Origin: Niallia nealsonii
Lineage (GTDB): Bacteria > Bacillota > Bacilli > Bacillales > Cytobacillaceae
Length of the DNA stretch: 64,000 bases
Direction of reading: 5' to 3'
Assembly (NCBI RefSeq): GCF_002835805.1
Contig: NZ_PISE01000006.1
Coordinates: 17,233 to 81,232, forward strand
In this document: positions 1 to 8,456 of the stretch, in pieces
How positions within the stretch are numbered: the first letter of the stretch is position 1
Layout: each line of letters begins with the position of its first letter
The notes under the pieces: model-generated
What the model was told of the DNA's origin: nothing
The model's database searches: none
What the model saw: only the letters and a program-made list of their open reading frames with translations
Made by a program: the position numbers and the translations under genes

Positions 1-519
1 TTACTTAAAAATAAACATTTATTTTTTCTATTATATATACAAAAAGTCAAAAAAAATACATATAATTTATTCTTTTTATAAAATAAAACAGCAATCAGTG
101 GTTATTTTATCCACTTCTAACTGATCAGCAATTGACCCAACTAGAATTTTACACAAAGTTTTCTTAAATCCTGAATTTCTTACACCCTCTCTAATCTTTT
201 CTTTTAAGCGAGAGCCTCCTGCATGTTTAATGGGAAATAAAGTGAAAGTTCAATCAGGCCTTTACTCAGCAAGCTTCTACCCAACTAGATTTCTCGTTAG
301 TAAGGAACAAAAGCCCGTTACTGCGTGATAAAATCAAGTGATGCAATTCCTTATTTTTTCCAATATCTATACTGTATCATTTACTTTATACAAAGAAAAT
401 ACAAATTTTTATCTTTTTGTCTCTATCAAATAAGCCGCTTCATTTTATTTTAGTTATAAAAGGGAAACATTCTATGCAAATGAACCAGCTTTTTTGCTGC
501 AATTTATTCCCACAGACCT
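1..519. other. Gap downstream of dprA, with possible remnant or repeat
   Basis: This 519-base stretch holds no convincing gene. In B. subtilis topA follows dprA closely, so topA probably lies just beyond the left edge (inference). On the minus strand a frame is open from 249 to 76 (57 codons without ATG, ending in TAA); its translation looks protein-like but matches no family I know. The segment at about 205-345 contains two similar blocks, AGTAACGGG and ACTAACGAG on the minus strand, and reads like an intergenic repeat. AT-rich sequence at 1-60 could hold a topA promoter but gives no clean -35/-10 pair. No clear rho-independent terminator follows dprA. Confidence 0.4.
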
Positions 520-1377
520 TTAATAATGCCATTCTTCTAATATATCTTCGGCAGATAGCACTGGTTTTGCTCCTGCTTTAATTAATTCATTAGCTCCGAC
601 AGAAAAAGGGCTAAAAATGCTGCCAGGAATAGCAAAAACATCTCTTCCTTCGTTTAAGGCAAAATTCGCTGTTATTAATGATCCGCTTTTTCTTTTTGCT
701 TCCATTACTAGTGTTCCATTACATATCCCGCTTATAATCCGGTTCCTCATCGGGAACTGCCATTTCATTGGTTTAGATAAAGGGGGATATTCGGATATAA
801 TAAGATGTTTTTTCATCATTTCTCTTGCTAAAGGAATATTTTGTTTTGGATAGATTTGAAAAAGCCCCCCAGCAATTACAGCTATTGTTTTGCCCCCATT
901 GGCCATTGTTGCTTTGTGTGCCAGTGTATCTACACCAGCAGCTAAACCACTGGCAATAATAATTCCGTTTTGAACTAAATCAGGCATTAATTTCTCTATT
1001 ACTTGGTGACTATAGTTTGTTGCAAGCCTTGAACCAACAACAGCAAGTTTTTTAGGCATATTCATAAGGGAAGCATCTCCCTTTGTATATAATACCCATG
1101 GAGGCTGATAAATTTCCTTTAAAAGTTTTGGATAGCGGGAATCAAAATAAGTGATTGCAGTTATGCCATTATGTTTATATTGGCTGATTTGCTCTTGAAT
1201 AAAGGTAGAATGAAAGTCTTCCATTGTTTCTTTGGCAATGGGCAAAGGAAGTTTTTTATTTGAAGTGGAATAAAACATGTGGAGCTCTGGATCCATTTTT
1301 AAAAGAGTAAATATTGTTTTCCAACTCATTTTTCTACAATGATGGAGTTTGATGAGGTTTTCATTTAATGTATACAA
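520..1377 (-). CDS. dprA: DNA processing protein DprA
   Basis: DprA (Smf) binds incoming single-stranded DNA during natural transformation and loads RecA on it. The Rossmann-like core is clear: GSRLATNYS followed by GLAAGVDTLAHKATM, then the FPMRNRIISG segment and a GALVMEA-like stretch written here as GTLVMEA. The open frame extends upstream to 1446, but those codons encode a Phe/Tyr/Ile-rich stretch unlike DprA. I place the start at a TTG (1377), preceded by purine-rich AGGAAG/AAAGGAA sequence, which gives 285 residues against about 297 in B. subtilis. The start is uncertain because the spacing is not ideal. A possible promoter -10 (TATAAT) lies at 1484-1489, between the sucD terminator and this gene, so dprA may be transcribed independently of sucCD. 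The C-terminal winged-helix domain of some DprA proteins is absent, as is usual in Bacillus. Confidence 0.93.
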   Translation of the reverse strand: MYTLNENLIKLHHCRKMSWKTIFTLLKMDPELHMFYSTSNKKLPLPIAKETMEDFHSTFIQEQISQYKHNGITAITYFDSRYPKLLKEIYQPPWVLYTKGDASLMNMPKKLAVVGSRLATNYSHQVIEKLMPDLVQNGIIIASGLAAGVDTLAHKATMANGGKTIAVIAGGLFQIYPKQNIPLAREMMKKHLIISEYPPLSKPMKWQFPMRNRIISGICNGTLVMEAKRKSGSLITANFALNEGRDVFAIPGSIFSPFSVGANELIKAGAKPVLSAEDILEEWHY

Positions 1378-1545
1378 ATTCCTTTTCTCTTCCTTTCCTA
1401 CAATAATAAAAAATATATAATAGAAGAAATTTGTATAAGTATACATACATTTAAAACTAGAAAAAATAAGGAATTACACCTATATTATAAAACTTTTTAT
1501 ACTTTTTTAATACATGATTCTAAAGCTTCTTACTTTTGAGCAACA

Positions 1546-1578
1546 AAAAAGGTGTGCACAAATAGTACCCACCTTTTT
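1546..1578 (-). terminator. Rho-independent terminator after sucD
   Basis: A 9-bp stem AAAAAGGTG/CACCTTTTT (arms 1546-1554 and 1570-1578) lies just past the sucD stop at 1592. Its arms provide A and T runs for both strands. It separates sucCD from dprA. Confidence 0.85.
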
Positions 1579-1591
1579 CACTCGAAATCTA

Positions 1592-2494
1592 TTAATGTGT
1601 TTTGCATTTATCGTAAAGAGATTGTTCTTTCAACACTTCAATTAACGTGGCACCCATGACCGCTGGAGTTTCAGCTACTTTAATCCCGCATTCATTTAAT
1701 ACACTGATTTTTTCGTCAGCTGTCCCTTTTCCCCCAGAAATAATCGCACCAGCATGCCCCATTCTTTTTCCTGGAGGCGCTGTTCTTCCGCCAATAAACC
1801 CTACTACTGGCTTTGTCATATTAGCTTTAATCCATCTAGCAGCCTCTTCTTCTGCTGTTCCGCCAATTTCGCCAATCATAATAACTGCATACGTGTCTTT
1901 ATCTTCATTGAATGCTTTTAATGTATCAATGAAGTCTGTGCCATTAACAGGATCTCCCCCAATTCCAACAGCTGTTGATTGCCCGATTCCTGCCTGTGTA
2001 AGCTGATGAACCGCTTCATATGTTAATGTACCTGAACGGGAAACAACCCCAACATGGCCCTTTTTATGAATATATCCTGGCATAATGCCAATTTTGCATT
2101 CTTCTGGAGTAATGACACCTGGACAGTTCGGCCCAACTAATCTTGTTTTTTTGCCTTCCATATATCGTTTTACTTTTACCATATCTAATACTGGAATATG
2201 TTCTGTAATACAAATGACTAAATCAAGTTGTGCATCTACTGCCTCTAAGATGGCATCTGCTGCAAATTTTGCCGGCACATAAATAACCGAAGCAGTTGCA
2301 TTTGTTTGAGCAACAGCATCCTGCACTGTATTAAAAACAGGAACTCCTTCTACTTCTGTGCCACCTTTTCCAGGAGTTATCCCACCAACTATATTTGTTC
2401 CATATTCTAACATTTGTTTTGTATGAAAAAGGGCAGTTGAACCTGTGATTCCTTGTACAAGCACTTTAGTCTCTTTATTAATAAATACGCTCAT
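1592..2494 (-). CDS. sucD: Succinyl-CoA synthetase alpha subunit
   Basis: The alpha subunit of succinate-CoA ligase (TCA cycle) binds CoA and carries the histidine that is phosphorylated during ATP formation. The N-terminal CoA-binding Rossmann region is visible ([16 protein letters not shown], then GGITPGKGG), and the GHAGAI motif near residue 245 contains the expected active-site His. The start at 2494 (MSVFINKET) gives exactly 300 residues, the same as B. subtilis SucD; the upstream extension of the frame only overlaps sucC. The ATG sits 2 bases after the sucC stop, so the two subunits are translationally coupled. A strong terminator follows. Confidence 0.97.
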   Translation of the reverse strand: MSVFINKETKVLVQGITGSTALFHTKQMLEYGTNIVGGITPGKGGTEVEGVPVFNTVQDAVAQTNATASVIYVPAKFAADAILEAVDAQLDLVICITEHIPVLDMVKVKRYMEGKKTRLVGPNCPGVITPEECKIGIMPGYIHKKGHVGVVSRSGTLTYEAVHQLTQAGIGQSTAVGIGGDPVNGTDFIDTLKAFNEDKDTYAVIMIGEIGGTAEEEAARWIKANMTKPVVGFIGGRTAPPGKRMGHAGAIISGGKGTADEKISVLNECGIKVAETPAVMGATLIEVLKEQSLYDKCKTH

Positions 2495-2495
2495 T

Positions 2496-3665
2496 TTATT
2501 TCCCCTCCTGCACAGCCGCAACAATTTTTTCTGCACCGTCTGCCATTGATTCTGCTGCAATAATATCAATGCTTGATTCTTGCAGAATTTGTTTGCCTAA
2601 CTCAACATTCGTCCCTTCTAGGCGTACGACAAGAGGAACGTTTAAACTTACTTGCTTCGCAGCTTCCACAATTCCTGTTGCAATGACATCACATTTCATA
2701 ATTCCGCCAAAAATATTAACAAATATTCCTTTTACATTTTGGTCGGATAAAATAATCTTAAATGCTTCCGTTACCTTTTCTGCTGTAGCACCGCCCCCAA
2801 CATCAAGGAAATTGGCCGGTTCTCCTCCGTAATGTTTGACAATATCCATTGTTGCCATAGCAAGTCCTGCGCCATTAACCATACAGCCAATATTGCCGCT
2901 TAATGCAATATAGCTTAAATCATATTTAGACGCTTCTAGCTCTTTTGGATCTTCTTCCTCTAGATCTCGATACGCTACAATATCTGGATGTTTATATAAC
3001 GCATTGGAATCGAAATTTAATTTTGCATCCAATGCCATAATGTCTCCTTCTTCTGTTAACACAAGTGGATTAATTTCAGCGATGGAACAGTCTTTTTCCA
3101 CAAACACATTATAAAGACCAGTCATAAACGAAACCGCTTTATTTATTTGCTTAGCAGGAATATTAATGGAAAAAGCAAGTCTTCTTGCTTGAAAAGCTGT
3201 TAATCCAACAATGGGATCCACTACTTCTTTAAAGATTTTTTCTGGCTGATTTTCTGCGATTTCTTCAATCTCTGTTCCGCCTTCTTCTGACCCCATCATA
3301 ACAATCCGGCTTGTTGCCCTGTCCAACACTAACCCTATGTAATATTCTTTTTTAATATGGCAGCCTTCTTCAATAAGTAATCGCTTTACCTCTTTGCCTT
3401 CGGGACCTGTTTGATGGGTAACTAATGTGCTTCCTAATATAGATTCTGAATAATTTTTTACTTCTTCGAGAGATTTTGCTACCTTCACGCCGCCTGCTTT
3501 TCCTCTTCCTCCAGCATGAATTTGCGCTTTCACTACCCAAACATCTCCACCTAATTGTTTAGCCCCTTCTACTGCTTCTTCTACAGTAAAAGCTACATTT
3601 CCTTTTGGTACACTAACGCCATTTTTTGCTAAAATCTCTTTCCCCTGATATTCATGAATATTCAA
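2496..3665 (-). CDS. sucC: Succinyl-CoA synthetase beta subunit
   Basis: The beta subunit supplies the ATP-grasp nucleotide-binding domain of succinate-CoA ligase. The family start [11 protein letters not shown] is present. The [13 protein letters not shown]-grasp loop follows at about residue 45, and the C-terminal CoA-ligase domain carries [15 protein letters not shown] and [10 protein letters not shown]. The first ATG of the frame lies 20 codons upstream and would add an unrelated stretch. The correct start is a TTG at 3665, the Met position of the family, preceded by AGGGGTG. The product is 389 residues. A good match to a CcpA cre site lies about 185 bases upstream, which fits carbon-catabolite control of a TCA-cycle operon. 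The promoter itself is not obvious. Confidence 0.96.
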   Translation of the reverse strand: MNIHEYQGKEILAKNGVSVPKGNVAFTVEEAVEGAKQLGGDVWVVKAQIHAGGRGKAGGVKVAKSLEEVKNYSESILGSTLVTHQTGPEGKEVKRLLIEEGCHIKKEYYIGLVLDRATSRIVMMGSEEGGTEIEEIAENQPEKIFKEVVDPIVGLTAFQARRLAFSINIPAKQINKAVSFMTGLYNVFVEKDCSIAEINPLVLTEEGDIMALDAKLNFDSNALYKHPDIVAYRDLEEEDPKELEASKYDLSYIALSGNIGCMVNGAGLAMATMDIVKHYGGEPANFLDVGGGATAEKVTEAFKIILSDQNVKGIFVNIFGGIMKCDVIATGIVEAAKQVSLNVPLVVRLEGTNVELGKQILQESSIDIIAAESMADGAEKIVAAVQEGK

Positions 3666-3848
3666 TTCCCACACCCCTAACTTTCCCGTTTTCTTTTTTC
3701 TAAACCATATTTTTGCATTACACAATTTCTAAACTTACTTTCTTTTTGAAAATCTGCTTCTTTTAAAAATATCGTTAATAAGTTACTAATATTCTTTTTT
3801 TCAAAAAAATTTTCATATTTCCAAAAGAATAATGCAATAATTTAGAAA

Positions 3849-3862
3849 TGTTCACGCTTTCA
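3849..3862 (-). promoter_or_regulatory. Candidate CcpA cre site upstream of sucCD
   Basis: On the minus strand the 14-mer TGAAAGCGTGAACA matches the cre consensus TGWAANCGNTNWCA at all fixed positions but one. It lies about 185 bases upstream of the sucC start. Binding by CcpA is inference. Confidence 0.5.
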
Positions 3863-3867
3863 TTCTA

Positions 3868-3910
3868 TAAAAAAACTTCAGCCTTTGTCCACAAAAAAGG
3901 CTTGAGGTTT
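3868..3910 (-). terminator. Terminator after the FlhB-like gene
   Basis: On the minus strand a stem pairs CCTCAAGCCTTT with AAAGGCTGAAGT (with mismatches) and is followed by a run of T at about 3868-3874. It lies about 170 bases past the FlhB-like gene and upstream of the sucCD cre site. Confidence 0.7.
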
Positions 3911-3935
3911 AGGAAAATAATTTTCTCCTAATAGT

Positions 3936-4037
3936 ATGGAAGATTATGATTATGGAAATGAAGGCTACTATAAGATGAATCCGTTGATTTTTTATCCATA
4001 TAATTCCGAAAAAAATTATTTGCAATATACTCTATAA
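3936..4037 (+). CDS. Possible Tyr-rich micro-ORF (33 aa)
   Basis: This is a 33-codon plus-strand frame in the ylqH-sucC gap. It begins MEDYDYGNEGYYKMNP and ends at TAA, with 8 tyrosines in 33 residues. Such composition occurs in small spore-coat-like proteins of Bacillus, but I recognise no family. There is no good Shine-Dalgarno sequence in the right place (an AGGAAA lies about 20 bases upstream) and no promoter I can support. It may be chance; listed because it is too short for ordinary ORF calling and the composition is unusual. Confidence 0.2.
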   Translation: MEDYDYGNEGYYKMNPLIFYPYNSEKNYLQYTL

Positions 4038-4081
4038 AATACCATTTCATTAAATCATCGTATATCCTTTTCTAGATTGAT

Positions 4082-4381
4082 TTAGTTCTTTTTTTGCTTC
4101 GTTTGCTCATATTCTTGATCCATTTTATAAATAAAGGCAAAAACTTCTGCTACTGCTTGGTATAAGTCTTCAGGTATCTTTTCTTGTATATTTAGTTTGG
4201 ATAAAAGTTCTACTAAAGAGGGATCTTCCTGTATTGGTACGCCATTTTCTTTTGCTTTTTCAATAATGGTCTCGGCAATTAGTCCTCCTCCTTTAGCAAC
4301 AACTATCGGAGCATCTTGTGTATGCTTGTTATAACTTAACGCAACTGCTTCTTGACGTTTTTCTTTTTTCTCCTGTTTCAT
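4082..4381 (-). CDS. ylqH: FlhB C-terminal-domain-like protein (YlqH type)
   Basis: This 99-residue protein resembles the cytoplasmic C-terminal domain of FlhB/YscU export-switch proteins but lacks the FlhB membrane region. The core VALSYNKHTQDAPIVVAKG parallels the FlhB segment around its self-cleaving NPTH motif, but the sequence here is NKHT, so the cleavage site is not conserved. The LIAETIIEKAKENGVPIQED-like block and the ELLSKL segment are typical of the family. Its ATG overlaps the stop of the FliK-like gene upstream by 4 bases (ATGA), so the two are co-translated. The function of YlqH proteins is not established to my knowledge. Confidence 0.85.
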   Translation of the reverse strand: MKQEKKEKRQEAVALSYNKHTQDAPIVVAKGGGLIAETIIEKAKENGVPIQEDPSLVELLSKLNIQEKIPEDLYQAVAEVFAFIYKMDQEYEQTKQKKN

Positions 4382-5655
4382 ATTTTGATATCCACTCCCT
4401 TATAGGAAGAATAACCTAATTGATAGGCAGCATGAGAACTTTTTCCGTCCTGATTTTTGTCACCAAATGGTTTACATGCAATCGATAATAACGTATAATT
4501 GGCCTCTTGCATTTTTTCTTTTAATTCTTTTGTAAACATCTCTACAAGTTTAAATAAAAGAGGCTGATTATTCATAATAGTTACATTCATCACTCTATTT
4601 TGAATTTTCATATCAATGGCTGTTTCTTTTATATGCTGTAAATCCAAATAAAAAAGAATTCGGCAAAAGTCACTATCAATTTTGCCATCTTTTGTTTTTC
4701 TCCCTGTAAATTGAAGACTTGCTTCCATCTCATGCTCCCTGAAAGAAAATGGGAGTTGCATAACCAATTGTGTTACCGGACCTACTTCTTGGGATAATAA
4801 TTGCAAGCCTGTTATTTTATCTACAAGCTGCTGTGCTGCCTCTTTAATAGATGGAGAAATATCTGCTTTTAACAAATCAAGCAAAAGTGGCTTTAATTGC
4901 TGAACATCTTCTTTTATCTCAGTATTTGATGTAAGATGACCTGCCAATTCTGCTTCATAGGAAAAACCTAAATTTCGAAGTATTTGACTTAAAAAATTTT
5001 TTATTTCCCTGCTGTCTTCTAAATTAAGCGGCTCTCGTCCATTCACAGTTGCCAACAATTCCATTAATGGAGCATTTTTGACTGAATGTACGGTTAATTC
5101 GTCTTGCAATAGTTCAAGCAGCTTAGGAAATGATTTTCCTGATTGTACAGCAGACAGACTCGCAAACACCTCTTTTGTAAAAGGCAGTTCTTTATCGGCC
5201 ATCTGTTTAATAATTTCTATATCTTGTTTTAGCTCTTTGCTGTTTTTGAGCCAGCTTGCTGCTTGTTCTAAAATTTCACTCGTTAACGGAAGTTTATTAT
5301 GTACAAACGAAGCGATAACTGCTCGAGTTTCCGTTGTTTTCGGCAAAGATAGCTGCTCAAGGAGAGATTCAATTTGATTTTGTTGAGTATTTGCTGCTGT
5401 TTTCATAGTTGTCAACACTTTCAGCTGCGGTTTTTTATCCCCTTTTTGCACTTGAAACCAATAATTGCTATCAACAGATAAAGGAATCGACAACTCTGCT
5501 AATAGCTTCTGCTGTCCAATCTGCACTTCAGCCATTTGATTTGGAAAAATTTTGTTGATTTTTCCGAAAATAATTTGTCCTTGCCTTAAACTAAGCGGCT
5601 GATTTACTGGCAATTCTTGTTTAAAAAACGAAACAATGTTGGTAGAATAATTCAT
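4378..5655 (-). CDS. FliK C-terminal-like hypothetical protein (YlqG position)
   Basis: This 425-residue protein occupies the ylqG position next to ylqH. The first 280 residues are helical and Gln/Leu/Lys-rich without a recognisable domain. Residues of roughly 295-400 resemble the C-terminal domain of flagellar hook-length control protein FliK: a beta-rich segment (LPFSFREHEMEASLQFTGRK), then alternating hydrophobic strands such as VMNVTIMNNQPLLFKLVEMF. In flagella, the FliK C-domain contacts the FlhB C-domain, and here both partner types are encoded together away from flagellar genes. A good ribosome site GGAGGAAAAAG precedes the ATG. Assignment to the FliK fold is by pattern only. Confidence 0.7.
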   Translation of the reverse strand: MNYSTNIVSFFKQELPVNQPLSLRQGQIIFGKINKIFPNQMAEVQIGQQKLLAELSIPLSVDSNYWFQVQKGDKKPQLKVLTTMKTAANTQQNQIESLLEQLSLPKTTETRAVIASFVHNKLPLTSEILEQAASWLKNSKELKQDIEIIKQMADKELPFTKEVFASLSAVQSGKSFPKLLELLQDELTVHSVKNAPLMELLATVNGREPLNLEDSREIKNFLSQILRNLGFSYEAELAGHLTSNTEIKEDVQQLKPLLLDLLKADISPSIKEAAQQLVDKITGLQLLSQEVGPVTQLVMQLPFSFREHEMEASLQFTGRKTKDGKIDSDFCRILFYLDLQHIKETAIDMKIQNRVMNVTIMNNQPLLFKLVEMFTKELKEKMQEANYTLLSIACKPFGDKNQDGKSSHAAYQLGYSSYKGVDIKI

Positions 5656-5689
5656 CTTTTTCCTCCTCGGATCCGTCTATAGAAAAATA

Positions 5690-5765
5690 AAACTAGCAGC
5701 TAAGGAAAATTTCCACCTCTCTTTCTGATTGTTAAGAGAGGACACTATGTTAGCTGCTGCTATAG
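5690..5765 (-). terminator. Two-part hairpin terminator after rnhB
   Basis: On the minus strand an outer stem AGCAGCTAA/TTAGCTGCT (5750-5758 and 5695-5703) encloses an inner stem CCTCTCTT/AGAGAGG. AGTTTTATTTTTC follows as the U-rich tail. This ends the rnhB transcript before the FliK-like gene. Confidence 0.7.
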
Positions 5766-5804
5766 TTGATTGTTATAGCTAGTTTTTTAACTATTCCCAG
5801 ATGT

Positions 5805-6593
5805 TTATTGCCCATTAATAGAGGATAGAGCCATTTCCTTTACTGGCGAAAAGCTTTTGCGATGATACTCTGTGACTCCTTCTTTTTTTAATGCTTCTAT
5901 ATGTTCTTTTGTGCCATACCCCATATTTTTTCCAAAACCATAAGCAGGAAGCTCTTTATCTAGTTCTTTCATCAAATGATCTCTTGTTACCTTAGCAATA
6001 ATGCTTGCTGCTGCAATAGACACGCTTTTGCTGTCTCCTTTAATAATGGAAGTGCTAGGAATTGGGGTAGCTAACTTCATCGCATCTATTAATAAATAAT
6101 CTGGTTTAGTCGGTAGTTCCTCAATTGCCATTAACATTGCTTGTTTTGTTGCTTCATAAATATTAATTCTGTCTATTTCTTTTGCATCCATCATGCCAAT
6201 GCCTATTGCAATCGCTTCTTTTTGGATAATTGTAAAATATTCTTCTCGTTTCTGTTCAGAAAGCTTTTTTGAGTCATCAATTCCTGGCAAATAAAAATCA
6301 TCAGGAAGTATCACAGCAGCTGTTACAACAGGGCCTGCAAGAGGGCCTCTTCCAACTTCATCAATCCCTGCTATATATTGATATCCTCTCTTGTACAAAT
6401 CTTGTTCATATGATGTTAAAGCCAAAAACTTTTCATGGAGCACTAACTCTTTTTCCCGTTTGTTTTTCCATCCTTTTAAAAGCGTCTGAACCCCTTTTCT
6501 TTCATCGTTTGTTATCTCTTCAATAAATGGATCATCACTTGTTGTTATCGATGCTAATTTGGCTTTTATTTCTTTTATTGTTATTGTGCTCAC
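5805..6593 (-). CDS. rnhB: Ribonuclease HII
   Basis: RNase HII cleaves the RNA strand of RNA-DNA hybrids and removes single ribonucleotides from DNA. The catalytic signature is complete: YIAGIDEVGRGPLAGPV carries the first Asp-Glu pair (about residues 76-82), YLLIDAM carries a further Asp and SIIAKVTRD the last. The 262-residue length includes the N-terminal extension typical of Bacillus RNase HII (about 255 aa). A terminator separates it from rbgA upstream, so it probably has its own promoter in the 6594-6720 gap, although I cannot pick one with confidence. Confidence 0.97.
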   Translation of the reverse strand: MSTITIKEIKAKLASITTSDDPFIEEITNDERKGVQTLLKGWKNKREKELVLHEKFLALTSYEQDLYKRGYQYIAGIDEVGRGPLAGPVVTAAVILPDDFYLPGIDDSKKLSEQKREEYFTIIQKEAIAIGIGMMDAKEIDRINIYEATKQAMLMAIEELPTKPDYLLIDAMKLATPIPSTSIIKGDSKSVSIAAASIIAKVTRDHLMKELDKELPAYGFGKNMGYGTKEHIEALKKEGVTEYHRKSFSPVKEMALSSINGQ

Positions 6594-6722
6594 TGTAAAC
6601 CGACTCCTTTTTTATTTCGCAGCGCTAATGCTTCCTTTTCTGCTATTGACGTTTCCTTTTATATCGTCTTAACTAGCTTCTGCTTAAAGCAACGGATTGC
6701 CGCTTTTTTATTATATACAAAG

Positions 6723-6757
6723 AAAAAAAGGGATCTGCCATCTGCAGACAAATCCCC
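6723..6757 (-). terminator. Terminator after rbgA
   Basis: The minus strand reads GGGGATTTGTCTGCAG, a short loop, then CAGATCCC followed directly by seven T. It lies 13 bases past the rbgA stop. Confidence 0.75.
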
Positions 6758-6769
6758 TATTGTACTTGC

Positions 6770-7642
6770 TTATTCATTATTGTTTGCTGTCTCTAGTTCG
6801 CCTGCATTTTCCAATGTTAGCGGTCCTAATTTTTCACTGCGGATGTCTCTAATGACAAGCTCTGTGACTTTATCATAGTCGACGATTCCACCGCCTGTTA
6901 AACATCCACGCACTTGACCGATTTGATCAAACAGCTCCACAATATCTTCTGGAATCTCTTTTAGCTGATATCGTTCTTTTAAGCGGGCTGGGTATTCTTT
7001 TTCTAAGAACCGCAAGCCATAAATCGCAATATCCTGTAAATTTAAAATCGTGTCTTTAATCGCCCCTGTCAACGCAAGCTTTAGCCCCACATTTTGATCC
7101 TCAAATTTTGGCCACAATATTCCTGGCGTGTCCAAAAGTTCAAGTTCTTTGCCTACTTTAATCCACTGCTGTGCTTTTGTTACACCAGGGGTATTGCCCG
7201 TTTTGGCAATATTTTTTTTCGCAAGGCGGTTAATCAAAGTCGATTTACCCGCATTTGGAATACCAACAATCATCGCACGAATCGCTCTCGGTCTAACACC
7301 TTTTGCCTTCATGCGGTCAAATTTTTCGGCCAGCACTTCTTTCGCAAGTGCTGTAATTTCTTTCATACCGACACCAGCTTGGGAATTAATAGCAATTGCT
7401 TTTATTCCTTGTTTTTGAAAATAAGCTATCCATGCTTTTGTTTTCTCTTTATCTGCCATATCTGCCTTGTTTAAAAGCACTAATCTTGGTTTATGCTGAA
7501 TAATCTCATCAATCATTGGATTGCGAGAAGATTGTGGAATCCTCGCATCTACTAATTCAAATATAATATCTACAAGTTTAAGCTTTTCTGTTACTTGTCT
7601 TCTTGCTTTCGCCATATGGCCTGGAAACCATTGAATTGTCAT
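6770..7642 (-). CDS. rbgA: Ribosome biogenesis GTPase RbgA (YlqF)
   Basis: RbgA is a GTPase needed late in 50S subunit assembly in Bacillus. The G motifs are circularly permuted as expected for the YlqF/YawG class: G4 LLNKADM (about residue 57) comes before G1 [14 protein letters not shown] (about 127) and G3 DTPGILWP (about 173). The N-terminus [16 protein letters not shown] is the family signature, and the C-terminal tail holds the RNA-binding helical domain. Length (290 aa) is normal. It lies between lepB and rnhB, next to trmD-rplS, as in many Bacillaceae. L16/L27 incorporation is its known step. Confidence 0.97.
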   Translation of the reverse strand: MTIQWFPGHMAKARRQVTEKLKLVDIIFELVDARIPQSSRNPMIDEIIQHKPRLVLLNKADMADKEKTKAWIAYFQKQGIKAIAINSQAGVGMKEITALAKEVLAEKFDRMKAKGVRPRAIRAMIVGIPNAGKSTLINRLAKKNIAKTGNTPGVTKAQQWIKVGKELELLDTPGILWPKFEDQNVGLKLALTGAIKDTILNLQDIAIYGLRFLEKEYPARLKERYQLKEIPEDIVELFDQIGQVRGCLTGGGIVDYDKVTELVIRDIRSEKLGPLTLENAGELETANNNE

Positions 7643-7742
7643 TATTAACCACCTATCTCTAATTCCTTTAAGCTGTCCGTTTCTATCCTTTTATTTAAGG
7701 CTGTTTTCGTAATCTTTGTTGCTATTTAATAAAAAAGGAGTA

Positions 7743-7828
7743 GTTAATTTCCGCTCCGTGATGCCCTCTTTCTGCGGGACGGGCGGTGAGCATTCCCATA
7801 GGAGTCTCGCACACCCACTCCAATCAAC
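7743..7828. repeat. Bacillus-type intergenic repeat, short copy
   Basis: An 86-base element lies in the lepB-rbgA gap. On the minus strand it begins GTTGATTGGAGTGGGTG, contains GCGAGACTCCTATGGGAA and CTCACCGCCCGTCCCGC, and ends GGAGCGGAAATTAAC. This matches my recollection of a GC-rich repeat found between genes in many Bacillaceae, here lacking some of its middle. It is richer in GC than its surroundings and encodes nothing. Its role is unknown. Confidence 0.7.
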
Positions 7829-7892
7829 TTCTTTATGAACAATTTGAGTGAACAAAACCTATTCAAAAACAATAATCTTTTAGAACATAGCC

Positions 7893-8456
7893 TTATTTAA
7901 TAATGCGGATATCAGATATTGGCCAGTAAATCACACTTGTATTCCCCAGCACTTTTTCAAAGGAAACAGTTCCAATATGCCTGGAGTCTTTGCTGTCTCG
8001 TCTGTTATCCCCCATTACAAATAATTCCCCTTCAGGCACAGTCTTTTCACCTGTTTTTTCTTCTAGTGTAAATGATTCTGTCAGCGGGCCATCCACTACT
8101 TGTTTTTTATATTCCTCTAGATAAGGTTCTTCATATGCCTTGCCATTGATATAAAGAACATCGTCTTTATACTCCAATGTATCTCCTGGAAGCCCAATAA
8201 TTCTTTTTATATAATCTTTTCCTTCTGGTGCATGAAAAACAATAATATCAAAGCGTTTAGGATCGCTAATTTTATAATTCAGCTTATTGACGATCATCCT
8301 GTCTTGATCATGAAGTGTCGGCATCATTGATTCTCCATCTACCACAATTGGCGCAAATAAAAAGTAACGAATAACAAACGCCAATAATACAGCGATAATA
8401 AGTGCTTTGCTCCATTCCCACACTTCGCTTTTCTTCTTTTTAGCCATTTTATTCAC
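7893..8456 (-). CDS. lepB: Type I signal peptidase
   Basis: Signal peptidase I releases secreted proteins from their signal peptides at the outer face of the membrane. One N-terminal membrane segment (about residues 17-36) is followed by the catalytic Ser box GESMMPTL, the catalytic Lys box YIKRIIGLPGD and the GDNRRDSKDSRHIG box. Length (187 aa) fits the Bacillus SipS/SipT class. The first codon is GTG (8456) with an ATG three codons later (8447); AAGGA upstream fits either. It lies between rplS and rbgA, as in many Bacillus species. A weak promoter candidate (TTTACT, 18 bases, TAAAAT at 8610-8639) precedes it. Confidence 0.95.
   Translation of the reverse strand: MNKMAKKKKSEVWEWSKALIIAVLLAFVIRYFLFAPIVVDGESMMPTLHDQDRMIVNKLNYKISDPKRFDIIVFHAPEGKDYIKRIIGLPGDTLEYKDDVLYINGKAYEEPYLEEYKKQVVDGPLTESFTLEEKTGEKTVPEGELFVMGDNRRDSKDSRHIGTVSFEKVLGNTSVIYWPISDIRIIK

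Noticed and set aside
617..853. 78-aa plus-strand frame inside dprA
   Set aside because: It lies opposite dprA, whose motifs are complete; it has no ribosome site and no recognisable domain.
3666..3725. N-terminal extension of sucC
   Set aside because: The ATG 20 codons upstream adds a stretch absent from SucC; the TTG at 3665 is the family start.
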